Of a DNA stretch of 64,000 nucleotides, positions 25,888 through 33,768 are shown piece by piece. The stretch lies in NCBI RefSeq assembly GCF_000264455.2, contig NC_017956.1:3640001-3704000 (forward strand), in the 5' to 3' direction. Each line of letters starts with the position of its first letter. The stretch's first letter is position 1. Position numbers and translations under genes: made by a program. Below the pieces are notes generated by a model. The model worked only from the letters and a program-made list of their open reading frames with translations. It was not told the origin of the DNA and searched no databases. Source of the DNA: Tistrella mobilis KA081020-065 (GTDB lineage Bacteria > Pseudomonadota > Alphaproteobacteria > Tistrellales > Tistrellaceae).

Positions 25888-25923
25888 GACACCCCTGCCC
25901 ATCCGTGAACAGGCAGGGGTGTC
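25888..25923 (-). terminator. Rho-independent terminator after folE
   Basis: GACACCCCTGCC at 25888-25899 pairs perfectly with GGCAGGGGTGTC at 25912-25923 across a 12-base loop. On the minus strand it follows the folE stop by 37 bp and is followed by a short T-rich run (GTGTTTG). Confidence 0.75.
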
Positions 25924-25960
25924 TCGATAGCCGGGTTGAGGGCAATGCCCCGCGCCGTTG

Positions 25961-26626
25961 TCAGAACCCGGCCGGATTGCCGATCAGGGTCAGGAATTCG
26001 CGGCGCAGCGTCGGGTTGTGGCGGAATTCGCCCAGCATCCGGCTGGTCACCATGCTCACCCCCGGCTTGTGAACGCCGCGGGTGCTCATGCACTGGTGTT
26101 CGGCCTCGATCACCACGGCCACGCCCTTGGGCTGCAGCACTTCCTCGATCGCATTGGCGATCTGCGAGGTCAGCTTCTCCTGGATCTGCAGGCGCTTCGA
26201 GAAGGCCTCCACCACGCGGGCGAGCTTGGAGATGCCCACAACGCGGCTGCGCGGCAGATAGGCCACATGGGCGACGCCGATGATCGGCACCATGTGATGC
26301 TCGCAATAGCTCTCGATCCGGATGCCACGCAAAGCGACGACCTCGTCATAGCCGTCGGTCTCTTCGAAGGTCCGCTGCAGGATCTCGACCGGATCCTGAA
26401 CATAGCCCGCGAAGAATTCTTCGTAAGACCGCACCACGCGGTCGGGCGTGGACAGCAGGCCCTCGCGGTCCGGGTCGTCGCCCGCCCAGCGGATCAGGGT
26501 CCGCACGGCGGCTTCCGCCTCGGCGCGGCTGGGACGGCCTTCGGGGGCAGCGGCCTTCGGCGCCTCGGATGCGCCGACCTCTGCCGGGCCTCCCATTCTC
26601 ACGGCCACGACGTTTTCACGTGTCAT
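25961..26626 (-). CDS. folE: GTP cyclohydrolase I
   Basis: 221 residues. It converts GTP to dihydroneopterin triphosphate, the first step to folate. The zinc ligands are C108 and H111 in SYCEHHMVP and C179 in [34 protein letters not shown] is the conserved subunit contact. About 35 unconserved residues precede the domain. The start at 26626 is chosen because longer frames add no family sequence. It is monocistronic, with a strong terminator behind it. Confidence 0.95.
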   Translation of the reverse strand: MTRENVVAVRMGGPAEVGASEAPKAAAPEGRPSRAEAEAAVRTLIRWAGDDPDREGLLSTPDRVVRSYEEFFAGYVQDPVEILQRTFEETDGYDEVVALRGIRIESYCEHHMVPIIGVAHVAYLPRSRVVGISKLARVVEAFSKRLQIQEKLTSQIANAIEEVLQPKGVAVVIEAEHQCMSTRGVHKPGVSMVTSRMLGEFRHNPTLRREFLTLIGNPAGF

Positions 26627-26960
26627 CTGACGTGCAACTCCCAGGGTGCGGCCGGCAGGTGCGCAGCGGGCCCACGCGAACGGCGGGGGACGGCGCATCG
26701 GGCTTCCGGCCGTGTGCGGATTCCGTTTCGTCTACGCAAGCCCTCGATCGATGGATCACCGCGATGGCACGCGTATCGCGACGGAGCCGCGATGGTGTGG
26801 GCCGGTGAACCGCGATACGGCGGATCATCCTGCCCACGATCCGAAGCACATATCAACCCTTGATTGCTGATTATGCGCTCGACGTAACTCTGACTATAGG
26901 TTTCGGCGCAGGCACCTGCAAGCGCGGGCCACAAGGCCCGGCCCATCGCTCCGGACCTGA
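26627..26960. other. Non-coding region upstream of folE with CGCGAT repeats
   Basis: No gene is seen in these 334 bp. CCGCGATGG occurs at 26759-26767 and 26787-26795, CCGCGAT again at 26810-26816, and GTATCGCG (26773-26780) is the reverse complement of CGCGATAC (26811-26818). These repeated boxes lie 130-190 bp upstream of folE and may be binding sites. The part from 26840 to 26900 is AT-richer and could hold the folE promoter. Confidence 0.35.
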
Positions 26961-27368
26961 TCAGTTGATCGTGTGTGTGGCATGAGGGCTGTCCAGCGAG
27001 AAGGTCGGGATCTGGACCTCGAAGGTCTCGCCGCCCGCGCTCTCCATCTGATAGCTGCCGCCCATGATGCCCGAGGGCGTGGTGAGCGGCGCGCCGCTGG
27101 TGTATTCGAAGCTCTCGCCCGGCGCCAGCACCGGCTGTTCGCCGACAACACCCGCACCGCGAACCTCCTGCAGCCGGCCCAGGCCGTCGATGATCCGCCA
27201 GTGGCGGGCACGCAGCTGCACCGTTTCGTCGCCGTGGTTCTCGATCCGGATGCGATAGGCGAAGACGAACTGCCCGTCCTCGGGCGAGGACTGGTCGTCG
27301 ACGTAGAACGGGCGCACCGCCACCATGATCGAGCGGGTGGTCGCGCTGTATTCGTGGTCCGCCGCCAT
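26961..27368 (-). CDS. apaG: ApaG domain protein
   Basis: 135 residues, an immunoglobulin-like ApaG fold: VRPFYVDDQSSPEDGQFVFAYRIRIENHGDETVQL, ARHWRIIDGLG, GEQPVLAPGESFEYTSGAPL and MGGSYQM. ApaG is linked to Co2+/Mg2+ handling and, in E. coli, to the apaH/ksgA neighbourhood; its biochemical role is not settled. The start at 27368 fits the family N-terminus. It is downstream of metZ on the same strand, 161 bp apart, with a hairpin between. Confidence 0.9.
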   Translation of the reverse strand: MAADHEYSATTRSIMVAVRPFYVDDQSSPEDGQFVFAYRIRIENHGDETVQLRARHWRIIDGLGRLQEVRGAGVVGEQPVLAPGESFEYTSGAPLTTPSGIMGGSYQMESAGGETFEVQIPTFSLDSPHATHTIN

Positions 27369-27482
27369 GGGTCCTACCTGCTGCAACGTGGATCGACGGG
27401 CCCGGAAGGGGCCCGGACAGGGAATATCGCGACCCATGCAACCGATTTCCAGGGCGGAGCGCAAGCGGTGATGCCCCCAAGA

Positions 27483-27505
27483 TGTCGGGACGGGGTGTCC
27501 CGACA
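27483..27505 (-). terminator. Hairpin after metZ
   Basis: TGTCGGGAC (27483-27491) and GTCCCGACA (27497-27505) are exact complements with a 5-base loop, 25 bp after the metZ stop. There is no strong T-run, so it may be a weak or factor-aided terminator. Confidence 0.45.
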
Positions 27506-27529
27506 CCCGTTTCAGGGGCAGCAATGGCC

Positions 27530-28810
27530 TCAGGCGGCGTCGAGTGCCGCCGCCAGATCGGCCGCCAGATCCTCGACATCCTCAAGCCCGATCGACACCC
27601 GGACCAGGCCGTCGCCGATGCCCACCGCCGCCCGCACCTCGGCCGGCAGCCGCTGATGGGTGGTGGTGGCGGGATGGGTCGCCAGCGTCTTGGCGTCGCC
27701 CAGATTGTTGGAGATGTCGGCAATCTCCAGCCGGTTCAGGAAGCGGAAGGCCGCTTCCTTGCCACCCTTGAAATCGAAGGCCAGCAGCGTGCCGCCGCCC
27801 GCCATCTGCCGCCGGGCCAGATCATGCCCGGGATGGGAGGCAAGCCCCGGATAGACCAGCCGGTTGAGGGCGGGATGGCCCTCGAAACGGCGGGCGAGGG
27901 TGGTGGCGCTGCGGGTCTGTTCCCGCACCCTGAGCGGCAGCGTCTCCAGCCCCTTCAGCAGCACCCAGGCGTTGAAGGCGCTGAGGGTCGGGCCGGTATG
28001 GCGCAGGAAGTCGCGCAGCGCCCCGTCGCAGAACGCCTCGCTGGCCAGGATCGCCCCGCCCAGCACCCGGCCCTGGCCGTCGATATGCTTGGTGGCCGAA
28101 TAGACCACCACATCGGCGCCCAGCGCCATCGGCTTCTGCAGGATCGGGGTCGCGAAGACGTTGTCGACCACCAGCGTCGCGCCATGGGCATGGGCGATCT
28201 CGGCCACTGCCGCGAGATCGATCAGCTCCAGCTGCGGATTGGACGGCGTCTCCAGGAAGAACAGCTTGGTCTCGGGGCGCACCGCCGCCGCCCAGGCGTC
28301 GAGATCGGCACCGCGCACGAAGCTGGTGGTGATGCCGAAGCGCGGCAGCAGTTCGGCCAGGATGTACTGGCAGGATCCGAACAGCGCCTCGGCCGCCACG
28401 ATATGGTCGCCGGCGCGAAGCTGGCAGATCAGCGCATTCCACACCGCCGACATGCCCGAAGCGGTCGCCCGGCAGGCCTCGGCACCCTCCAGCGCCGCCA
28501 GGCGGGCCTCGAAGGTCCGCACCGTCGGGTTGCCGTAGCGGCTGTAGACGAAGCCCGGCTCTTCGCCGCGGAACCGCGCCTCGGCGCGGGCGGCGTCGTC
28601 ATAGACATAGCCCGAATTCAGGAACAGCGCCTCGGCGGTCTCGCCATGGGGGCTGCGGTCCAGCCCGGCGCGTACCGCCAGTGTCGCAAGCCCGCGTGTT
28701 GCAGCTCCGCGCTCTGCCGCGGCTTCCGTTCCGGCCGCTGCAGCAGTGGCCTTCCACAATCCGTCGCCACAGCCCGCGTCGACGTCCGTCCGGTCTTCGG
28801 TATCCCGCAT
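27530..28810 (-). CDS. metZ: O-succinylhomoserine sulfhydrylase
   Basis: 426 residues. Cys/Met metabolism PLP enzyme that joins sulfide to O-succinylhomoserine to give homocysteine. YSRYGNPTVRTFEARLAALEG, SGMSAVWN, ETPSNPQLELID, VVDNVFATP and the PLP lysine in YSATKHIDGQGRVLGG are present. The Q in DGQGR favours MetZ over cystathionine synthase or lyase. The start at 28810 lies only 15 bp after the T-run of an attenuator terminator, and a SAM-II riboswitch lies before that, so methionine supply controls it through SAM. Confidence 0.9.
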   Translation of the reverse strand: MRDTEDRTDVDAGCGDGLWKATAAAAGTEAAAERGAATRGLATLAVRAGLDRSPHGETAEALFLNSGYVYDDAARAEARFRGEEPGFVYSRYGNPTVRTFEARLAALEGAEACRATASGMSAVWNALICQLRAGDHIVAAEALFGSCQYILAELLPRFGITTSFVRGADLDAWAAAVRPETKLFFLETPSNPQLELIDLAAVAEIAHAHGATLVVDNVFATPILQKPMALGADVVVYSATKHIDGQGRVLGGAILASEAFCDGALRDFLRHTGPTLSAFNAWVLLKGLETLPLRVREQTRSATTLARRFEGHPALNRLVYPGLASHPGHDLARRQMAGGGTLLAFDFKGGKEAAFRFLNRLEIADISNNLGDAKTLATHPATTTHQRLPAEVRAAVGIGDGLVRVSIGLEDVEDLAADLAAALDAA

Positions 28811-28824
28811 GGTCTTCGGCCCAT

Positions 28825-28849
28825 AAAAAAACCCGGCCTCTGGCCGGGT
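28825..28849 (-). terminator. Intrinsic terminator of the metZ leader (riboswitch expression platform)
   Basis: On the minus strand ACCCGGCC (28849-28842), loop AGA and GGCCGGGT (28838-28831) are followed by a run of seven T (28831-28825). It sits between the SAM-II aptamer and the metZ start and should stop transcription when SAM is bound. Confidence 0.85.
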
Positions 28850-28880
28850 CTGCGCGTGAAGGGTTCGGTGCGCGGCCCCC

Positions 28881-28946
28881 GACCTTTTAGCGGCGTGATT
28901 AACGTGGTCCGCAAGCCGGCCGGCCCAAATCCCCACGATCGCCGCA
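28881..28946 (-). ncRNA. SAM-II riboswitch aptamer upstream of metZ
   Basis: Read on the minus strand, the conserved SAM-II blocks occur in order: P1 5' strand GCGGCG (28945-28940), GGATTT (28932-28927), CTTGC (28915-28911), CACGTTAA (28906-28899), P1 3' strand CGCCGC (28895-28890) and GCTAAAAGG (28891-28883). SAM-II (metA motif) is a small pseudoknot typical of alphaproteobacterial met genes. It is 71 bp upstream of metZ, with an attenuator terminator between. The match is by eye against the remembered consensus. Confidence 0.82.
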
Positions 28947-29015
28947 CAGGCCCTGCCCGGCGGTGCGAGAGGCACGATACGCCCGCCCGCCACGGAGGGT
29001 CAAGTGCCGATCATG

Positions 29016-29666
29016 TCAGGAAAATTCCCCATCCGGCGCGTGGAGATGCAGGATCGGCCCGCCCGCCTCGGCGGCCTCGTCGGGATCATGGGTCACGATC
29101 AGCGCCGGCACGCCACGCCGCCGCAGGCGGTCGAAGACCAGCGCCCTCAGGCGCGCGGCCAGCGGCCGGTCCAGTCGGGCGAAGGGTTCGTCCATCAGCA
29201 CCGCCCGGGGATCCGCCATCAGCATGCGCATCAGCGCCACCCGCGCCCGCTGACCGCCCGACAGGGTCGCCGGATGTCGCCCGCCCAGCCCGTCCAGCCC
29301 GGCCTCGGCCAGCGCCGCGGCGATCCGGTCCCGCCGCGCCGCCCGGCCCAGCCCGGCGGGCAGGCCGAATCCGATATTGGCGGCCACCGTCAGATGCGGA
29401 AACAGCAGGTCGTCCTGCATCATCAGCCCCACCCGGCGCCGCTCGGGCGGCAGGTCGTCGATCGGCCTTCCGTCCAGAAGGATGCGGCCGCGCATGGCCA
29501 CGATCGGGTCGGCGATGCCGGCGATCACCGCGAGCAGGGTCGATTTGCCGATGCCCGACGGCCCCAGCACCGCCCCGATCACCCCGGGCGGCACGCCGAG
29601 GTTGAGCGGCCCCACCAGCCGGCGGCCGCCGATCGCCACCGCCACTTCCTCAAGCGCCAGGCTCAT
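29016..29666 (-). CDS. ynjD: ABC transporter ATP-binding protein, YnjD-like
   Basis: 216 residues. Walker A GPSGIGKSTLL (about residues 37-47), Q-loop LMMQDDLLFPHLTV, signature LSGGQRARVALMRMLM, Walker B AVLMDEPFARLD and the H-loop VTHDPDEA are all intact. It supplies energy to the fused permease encoded just upstream, whose stop it overlaps by 4 bp. The E. coli ynjBCD set has the same make-up; a thiamine or molybdate-type importer is the alternative. Confidence 0.88.
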   Translation of the reverse strand: MSLALEEVAVAIGGRRLVGPLNLGVPPGVIGAVLGPSGIGKSTLLAVIAGIADPIVAMRGRILLDGRPIDDLPPERRRVGLMMQDDLLFPHLTVAANIGFGLPAGLGRAARRDRIAAALAEAGLDGLGGRHPATLSGGQRARVALMRMLMADPRAVLMDEPFARLDRPLAARLRALVFDRLRRRGVPALIVTHDPDEAAEAGGPILHLHAPDGEFS

Positions 29667-31393
29667 CGGCGCCTCCGGCCGCCGGCCGGCTCGGGGATCA
29701 GGCTCGCCAGCAGAAAGCCCGCCGCCGGCAGCAGGGCCAGCAGCAGGGCCGCCGCCGCCGCCGCACGACGGTCCAGCCCGGCCGCAGCCGCCACCGCTTC
29801 GGTCGCCAGCAGCGGGATCCGGCCGCCACCGATCATCACCGCCGGCAGATACTGCGCCACCCCGGCCGAAAAACCGATCGCCGCCGCCACCGCCAGCGGC
29901 CGTGCGGTCAGCGGCAGCATCACCGCCGCCCAGGCGCCGAAGCCGCTGCGGCCCAGGCTGCGGGCCAGCCGGCGCGGCCGCGGATCGGTCCGGCGATAGC
30001 TTTCGCGCAGCGCCAGAAAGACATAGGGAAACACCGTCGCCAGATGGCACCAGACCAGGGCAAGCCCGGTACCGTCCAGGCCAAGCCGCAGCACGGGGCC
30101 CTGCAACCCGGCCAGAAACGCCGCCGGCGGCAGCAGCAGCGGCAGATAGATCAGCGCGTCGCCGGCGTCGTGGGCAGGGCGGCTGGCGGCAGGGCGGCTG
30201 GCGGCAGGGCGGCTGGCCCGGCCTTCCAGCAGCAGCAGGGCCAGCGGCACCGCGATGATCACCGGCAGCAGGGCATAGAGCGCGCTTGCCCCCGCCGCAG
30301 GGGCCAGACCGGCCGCCATGCCCGTCAGCCGCGCCGTCGACCAGCCGGCGGGCAGCGGGTCGGGGAAGCGCCAGACCGCGGCCCCGGCCCAGAAGACCAG
30401 CGTCACCACGGCCAGCACCGCCATCACCAGCACCAGCAGCCCCAGCCCGGCGGCAAGGCGGGAGGCAAAGGGCGCCAGCGGCCGGCGGGGGCGGACGGTC
30501 AGCCGGTCAGCCCCGCCGCACCGCACCAGCCGTTCGATGCAAAGCCCGGCCAGGATCACCCCGACCGCCAGAACCAGCTGAAGCAGGGCGGCCGCGGCAC
30601 CGGCCGCCGCGCGGGCCGGATCGGGATCGAACAGCAGCGACAGGCTGCGCGCCGCCAGCACCGGCGGCAGGCTGGGCCCCAGCACCAGCGCCATGTCGAC
30701 CGTGCCGAGGCCATAGACCGCCACCGCCGCGACCGGCAGGCGCAGCAGCGGCCAGATCTGCGGCGCCACCACCCGCCACCAGGCGCTGGCGGCCGGCCAG
30801 CCCAGGCTGCGGGCGCGGTCGAGGGCGGCGCGCGCGCCCACCCGTTCCTGCGCCGCGATGGTCAGCGCCAGCAGGAAGGGCATCTCTTTCACCACCAGCC
30901 CTGCGATCAGCGACAGCCCCCAGGCATCGCCGGGCAGCGGCAGATCGGGCGGCAGCGCCCGCCCGTCGGCGCGCGTATAGACCCAGCCGCCCGCCAGGCG
31001 GAACAGCAGCCCCGTGGGCGCGATCAGGAAGGCGAGCCCCACCGCCACGGCGGCATGGGGGGCAGCCACCAGGACAAGGGCAAGCCGCTCGGTCGCCCCG
31101 GCCCGGCCCGGGCGTGCCGCGACCAGGGCCGCGATCGCCCCGGCAAGCGCCGTCGAGATCAGGGTCGCCGCCACCGCCACCAGAACCGAGGTCAGGATCG
31201 ATCGTCCGATGCCCGGCTCGGCCGCCAGCAGCCGCCAGGCGGACAGCGGGGCCGCGGCGACCGCCCCGACCAGCCCGCCCGCCAGCGGCGGTGCCAGCAC
31301 CACGGCCGCGATCCAGGGGGCGGCGGCCAGCAGCGGCGACCGCGCGGGCGGCGCCGCCGGCCGCCAGTCTCCGGCACCCGGCTGCCCGGTCAC
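29663..31393 (-). CDS. ynjC: ABC transporter permease with two fused permease domains, YnjC-like
   Basis: 576 residues with about 12 membrane helices in two homologous halves. Each half carries the EAA-type loop (LDRARSLGWPAASAWWRVVAPQIW; ARSLGRSGFGAWAAVMLPL). E. coli YnjC and ThiP share this fused layout. The spacer between halves has a three-copy peptide repeat (ASRPA) encoded by a 15-bp tandem repeat at 30174-30218. It lies 7 bp after the solute-binding gene and overlaps the ATPase gene by 4 bp, so the three form an operon. Confidence 0.87.
   Translation of the reverse strand: MTGQPGAGDWRPAAPPARSPLLAAAPWIAAVVLAPPLAGGLVGAVAAAPLSAWRLLAAEPGIGRSILTSVLVAVAATLISTALAGAIAALVAARPGRAGATERLALVLVAAPHAAVAVGLAFLIAPTGLLFRLAGGWVYTRADGRALPPDLPLPGDAWGLSLIAGLVVKEMPFLLALTIAAQERVGARAALDRARSLGWPAASAWWRVVAPQIWPLLRLPVAAVAVYGLGTVDMALVLGPSLPPVLAARSLSLLFDPDPARAAAGAAAALLQLVLAVGVILAGLCIERLVRCGGADRLTVRPRRPLAPFASRLAAGLGLLVLVMAVLAVVTLVFWAGAAVWRFPDPLPAGWSTARLTGMAAGLAPAAGASALYALLPVIIAVPLALLLLEGRASRPAASRPAASRPAHDAGDALIYLPLLLPPAAFLAGLQGPVLRLGLDGTGLALVWCHLATVFPYVFLALRESYRRTDPRPRRLARSLGRSGFGAWAAVMLPLTARPLAVAAAIGFSAGVAQYLPAVMIGGGRIPLLATEAVAAAAGLDRRAAAAAALLLALLPAAGFLLASLIPEPAGGRRRR
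30174..30218. repeat. Three tandem 15-bp repeats inside ynjC
   Basis: GCAGGGCGGCTGGCG is repeated at 30174-30188 and 30189-30203, and with one change at 30204-30218. It codes on the minus strand for repeated ASRPA in the hydrophilic region between the two permease halves. Being a multiple of three, copy-number change would not break the frame. Confidence 0.9.
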
Positions 31394-31400
31394 GCCCGGC

Positions 31401-32705
31401 TCAACCGGCCAGATAGCGCCGCGCCCATTCAGCCTCCAGCCAGTCGGTCCAGCTGGGATGCGGCTCGGGGATGGCGGGGCCCAGCTCCTCTTCGCTCGGC
31501 CAGGCGGGGCCCAGATCGATGTCTCGGAACACCGCCCGGTCCTCTGCCGACAGTCGCCCGGCCGTGAGCACGGTCATGTCGCCCCAGATCAACGGATCCA
31601 GCTTGGCGGCCTGAACCTCGGGCGAGATCAGCATGTTGGCGAAGACCATCGCCCCCGCCTTGGCATCGGCATTGGCGGGAATGGCGATGAAATGGGCATT
31701 GGCGATGCTGCCGCCCGACCAGCCGATCACCCGGGTAGAGGCCGGCATCAGCCCCGAGGCGATGGCCGAGGCCGCCTGGCCCGGGTGGAAGGTGAAACCC
31801 AGATCCACCGCGCCATCGGCCTGCATCCGCTCCAGCGCCGGGCCGTTGGGCGGGAAGGCCCGCCCCTCGCGCCACATCGCCGGCCGGATCCGGTCGAGCC
31901 AGGCCCACAGCGGCGCGGTCAGGCCCGGCGCCTTGGCCGGATCCGCCGGCCGTGCCAGAGCGGGCCGTTTTTCCTTGGGCAGCAGCATGATCAGCATCTG
32001 CTTCAGAAAGGCGCTGCCGATGAAATCCGGCGGTGCGGGATAGGTGAAGCGGCCGGGATGGGCCTCGATCCAGTCGGCCAGGGCGGCGGGGCTGCGCGGC
32101 GGCTCGGGCGTCACCGCCCGGTCGTAGACCAGGCCGAACTGCGACAGCCCCCAGGGCACCTCGTAGCCGTCGACCGGCAATGACCCGTCGCGGGCAAGTG
32201 CCGGATTGGCCCCCAGATCGATGAAGCGCGCATTGGGCAGCCGGTCGAGCATCGGCCCCCAGAGCAGATCCGCCGTGCGTAGCGCCGCGAAATTCTCGCC
32301 ATTGATCCAGATGAGATCGACCGAACCGCCCTCGGTCTTGCGCCCCGCCGCCGCCTCGGCCTTGATCCGGGCCACCGCCTCGGCGGTGTCGGCCAGCTTC
32401 ACAAGCTCGACGACGACATCGCAGCAGCCCTCGGTCTCGGCCGCCACGCGTTCGATGAATTCGTTGATGTCGGGATCACCGCCCCAGGCATTGAAACGCA
32501 CGGTCTGGCCGCGGGCCTCGTCCAGCACCGCCTGCCAGTCGGTCTGCGCCCGCAGCTGGGCCCCCTGGGGCTTCGGTGCCGGCTGCTGCTGCGAAGCGGT
32601 GGTGGTCTCCGCAGACAACGCCGCTGTACTGACCACGATCTGTGCCGTGGCACCCAGCACCGCCAGAGCCGCAGTCATCCTCCGTATCCGCGTCCAGACC
32701 ATCAT
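31401..32705 (-). CDS. ynjB: ABC transporter solute-binding protein, YnjB-like
   Basis: 434 residues. An N-terminal signal peptide (RRMTAALAVLGATAQIVVSTAALSA region, first 31 residues) is followed by a family 1-type binding protein: VRFNAWGGDPDINEFIERV, LIWINGENFAALR, YEVPWGLSQFGLVYD and IPEPHPSWTDWLE. The FNAWGGDPxIN start of the mature domain is a YnjB signature. It is probably periplasmic and gives the YnjBCD importer its specificity, which is unknown. It is the first gene of the operon. Confidence 0.87.
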   Translation of the reverse strand: MMVWTRIRRMTAALAVLGATAQIVVSTAALSAETTTASQQQPAPKPQGAQLRAQTDWQAVLDEARGQTVRFNAWGGDPDINEFIERVAAETEGCCDVVVELVKLADTAEAVARIKAEAAAGRKTEGGSVDLIWINGENFAALRTADLLWGPMLDRLPNARFIDLGANPALARDGSLPVDGYEVPWGLSQFGLVYDRAVTPEPPRSPAALADWIEAHPGRFTYPAPPDFIGSAFLKQMLIMLLPKEKRPALARPADPAKAPGLTAPLWAWLDRIRPAMWREGRAFPPNGPALERMQADGAVDLGFTFHPGQAASAIASGLMPASTRVIGWSGGSIANAHFIAIPANADAKAGAMVFANMLISPEVQAAKLDPLIWGDMTVLTAGRLSAEDRAVFRDIDLGPAWPSEEELGPAIPEPHPSWTDWLEAEWARRYLAG

Positions 32706-32803
32706 GCGTCGGCATCCTCATTCCAGGCTGTCGGATGCTCCAGCATATGACGGATCGCAATCGGACGCACAAATCACGTCGGCGTGCGCCCGGATCGGGA
32801 AGG

Positions 32804-33748
32804 TCAGCGGGTCAGTGCCGACCGCGCCTCGGCCTCGCGGCGTGCCGCCGCCTCGCGCTCCGCCGCGGCGCGATCCATGGCCTCACGCGTGGCGCGTTCG
32901 CGTTCGGCTGCCTGACGCTCTTCCAGCCGCTGCCGTTCGCGGGCTGCCGCCTCCTCCATCTTTTCGCGCAGCGTGTCCGCATCCCTCACCTCACCGCGGG
33001 CGATCCGGGCTTCCTGATGATCGCGGTGCAGTTCCAGCTTTTCTTCCAGCGCCTGACGCTGCATCTCATGCGTCTGGTCGAGATCGGAGCGGGGCGGCGG
33101 CGCCGTCGGAGCGGGTCCATCATCCTGTATCCGCGTGGGCTCGGGCGGTTGAGAGGGCGCAGGCTCGTCCAGAATGTCGTCGCGATTCTGCGCGAAGTCG
33201 TCCATGCGTTCGACCAGAGGTGCCGTCTGTGCCAGGATTTCAGGTGTCAGGGCACCGGGAGCGAGACCGCTATGCTCACTCGCAATCTCGATGACCGTCG
33301 CCGTCGAGGCAGCCTCCGCCCAGAGTCTGGCCTCGTCGGGTGTGGGCAGGGCTTCTATGGCCTGGCCGACCACCTGCATTGAGGGACCGTCCAGATGGGC
33401 AGCCTGCTCGATCGCCGTCGACAGCACCTCGTGCCCCACCACCACCAGCGGATCACCCTCACGCACCGGCCCGTCTGCCGGCGGAATACCGGCCTCAAGC
33501 CATTCGGCCCGCTCGGGATGGGTCTGTGCCACCTCCAGCTCCAGGGCCGAAACCGCGGCCCGGGCAGCAACCATCTCCTCGCGCAGGCGGTCGACCTCGC
33601 CGGCCTTCGCCGCCCGATCTTCGGGCCCTGTCGCAAGATCGCGCGCCACCTCGGCCTCACGCAGAGCCTGCACCGCACGTTCGGCTTCGGTCTGCCGTGC
33701 CTGATGCGCTTCCCAGACCTGCCGGTATTCCGGATCCCATCCTGCCAT
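32804..33748 (-). CDS. Coiled-coil protein next to the type IV coupling protein
   Basis: 314 residues, not recognised. It is rich in Glu, Arg and Ala. A coiled coil spans about residues 8-80, a globular-looking middle (VVVGHEVLSTAIEQAAHLDG) follows, then a Pro-rich linker (about 195-225) and a long Arg/Glu coiled coil to the end, with repeats of the kind AAREAEAR. There is no signal peptide or membrane helix. The start has GGAGGGAGA upstream. It is 20 bp after the TraG/VirD4 gene on the same strand, so it could be an adaptor or substrate of that coupling protein. Confidence 0.75.
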   Translation of the reverse strand: MAGWDPEYRQVWEAHQARQTEAERAVQALREAEVARDLATGPEDRAAKAGEVDRLREEMVAARAAVSALELEVAQTHPERAEWLEAGIPPADGPVREGDPLVVVGHEVLSTAIEQAAHLDGPSMQVVGQAIEALPTPDEARLWAEAASTATVIEIASEHSGLAPGALTPEILAQTAPLVERMDDFAQNRDDILDEPAPSQPPEPTRIQDDGPAPTAPPPRSDLDQTHEMQRQALEEKLELHRDHQEARIARGEVRDADTLREKMEEAAARERQRLEERQAAERERATREAMDRAAAEREAAARREAEARSALTR

Positions 33749-33768
33749 CGCCTGCTCTCCCTCCGCCG

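Noticed and set aside
30174-30218. Short tandem repeats considered as a CRISPR array
   Set aside because: Units are only 15 bp, contiguous without spacers, and lie inside a gene in frame. No CRISPR-like array was seen anywhere in the window.
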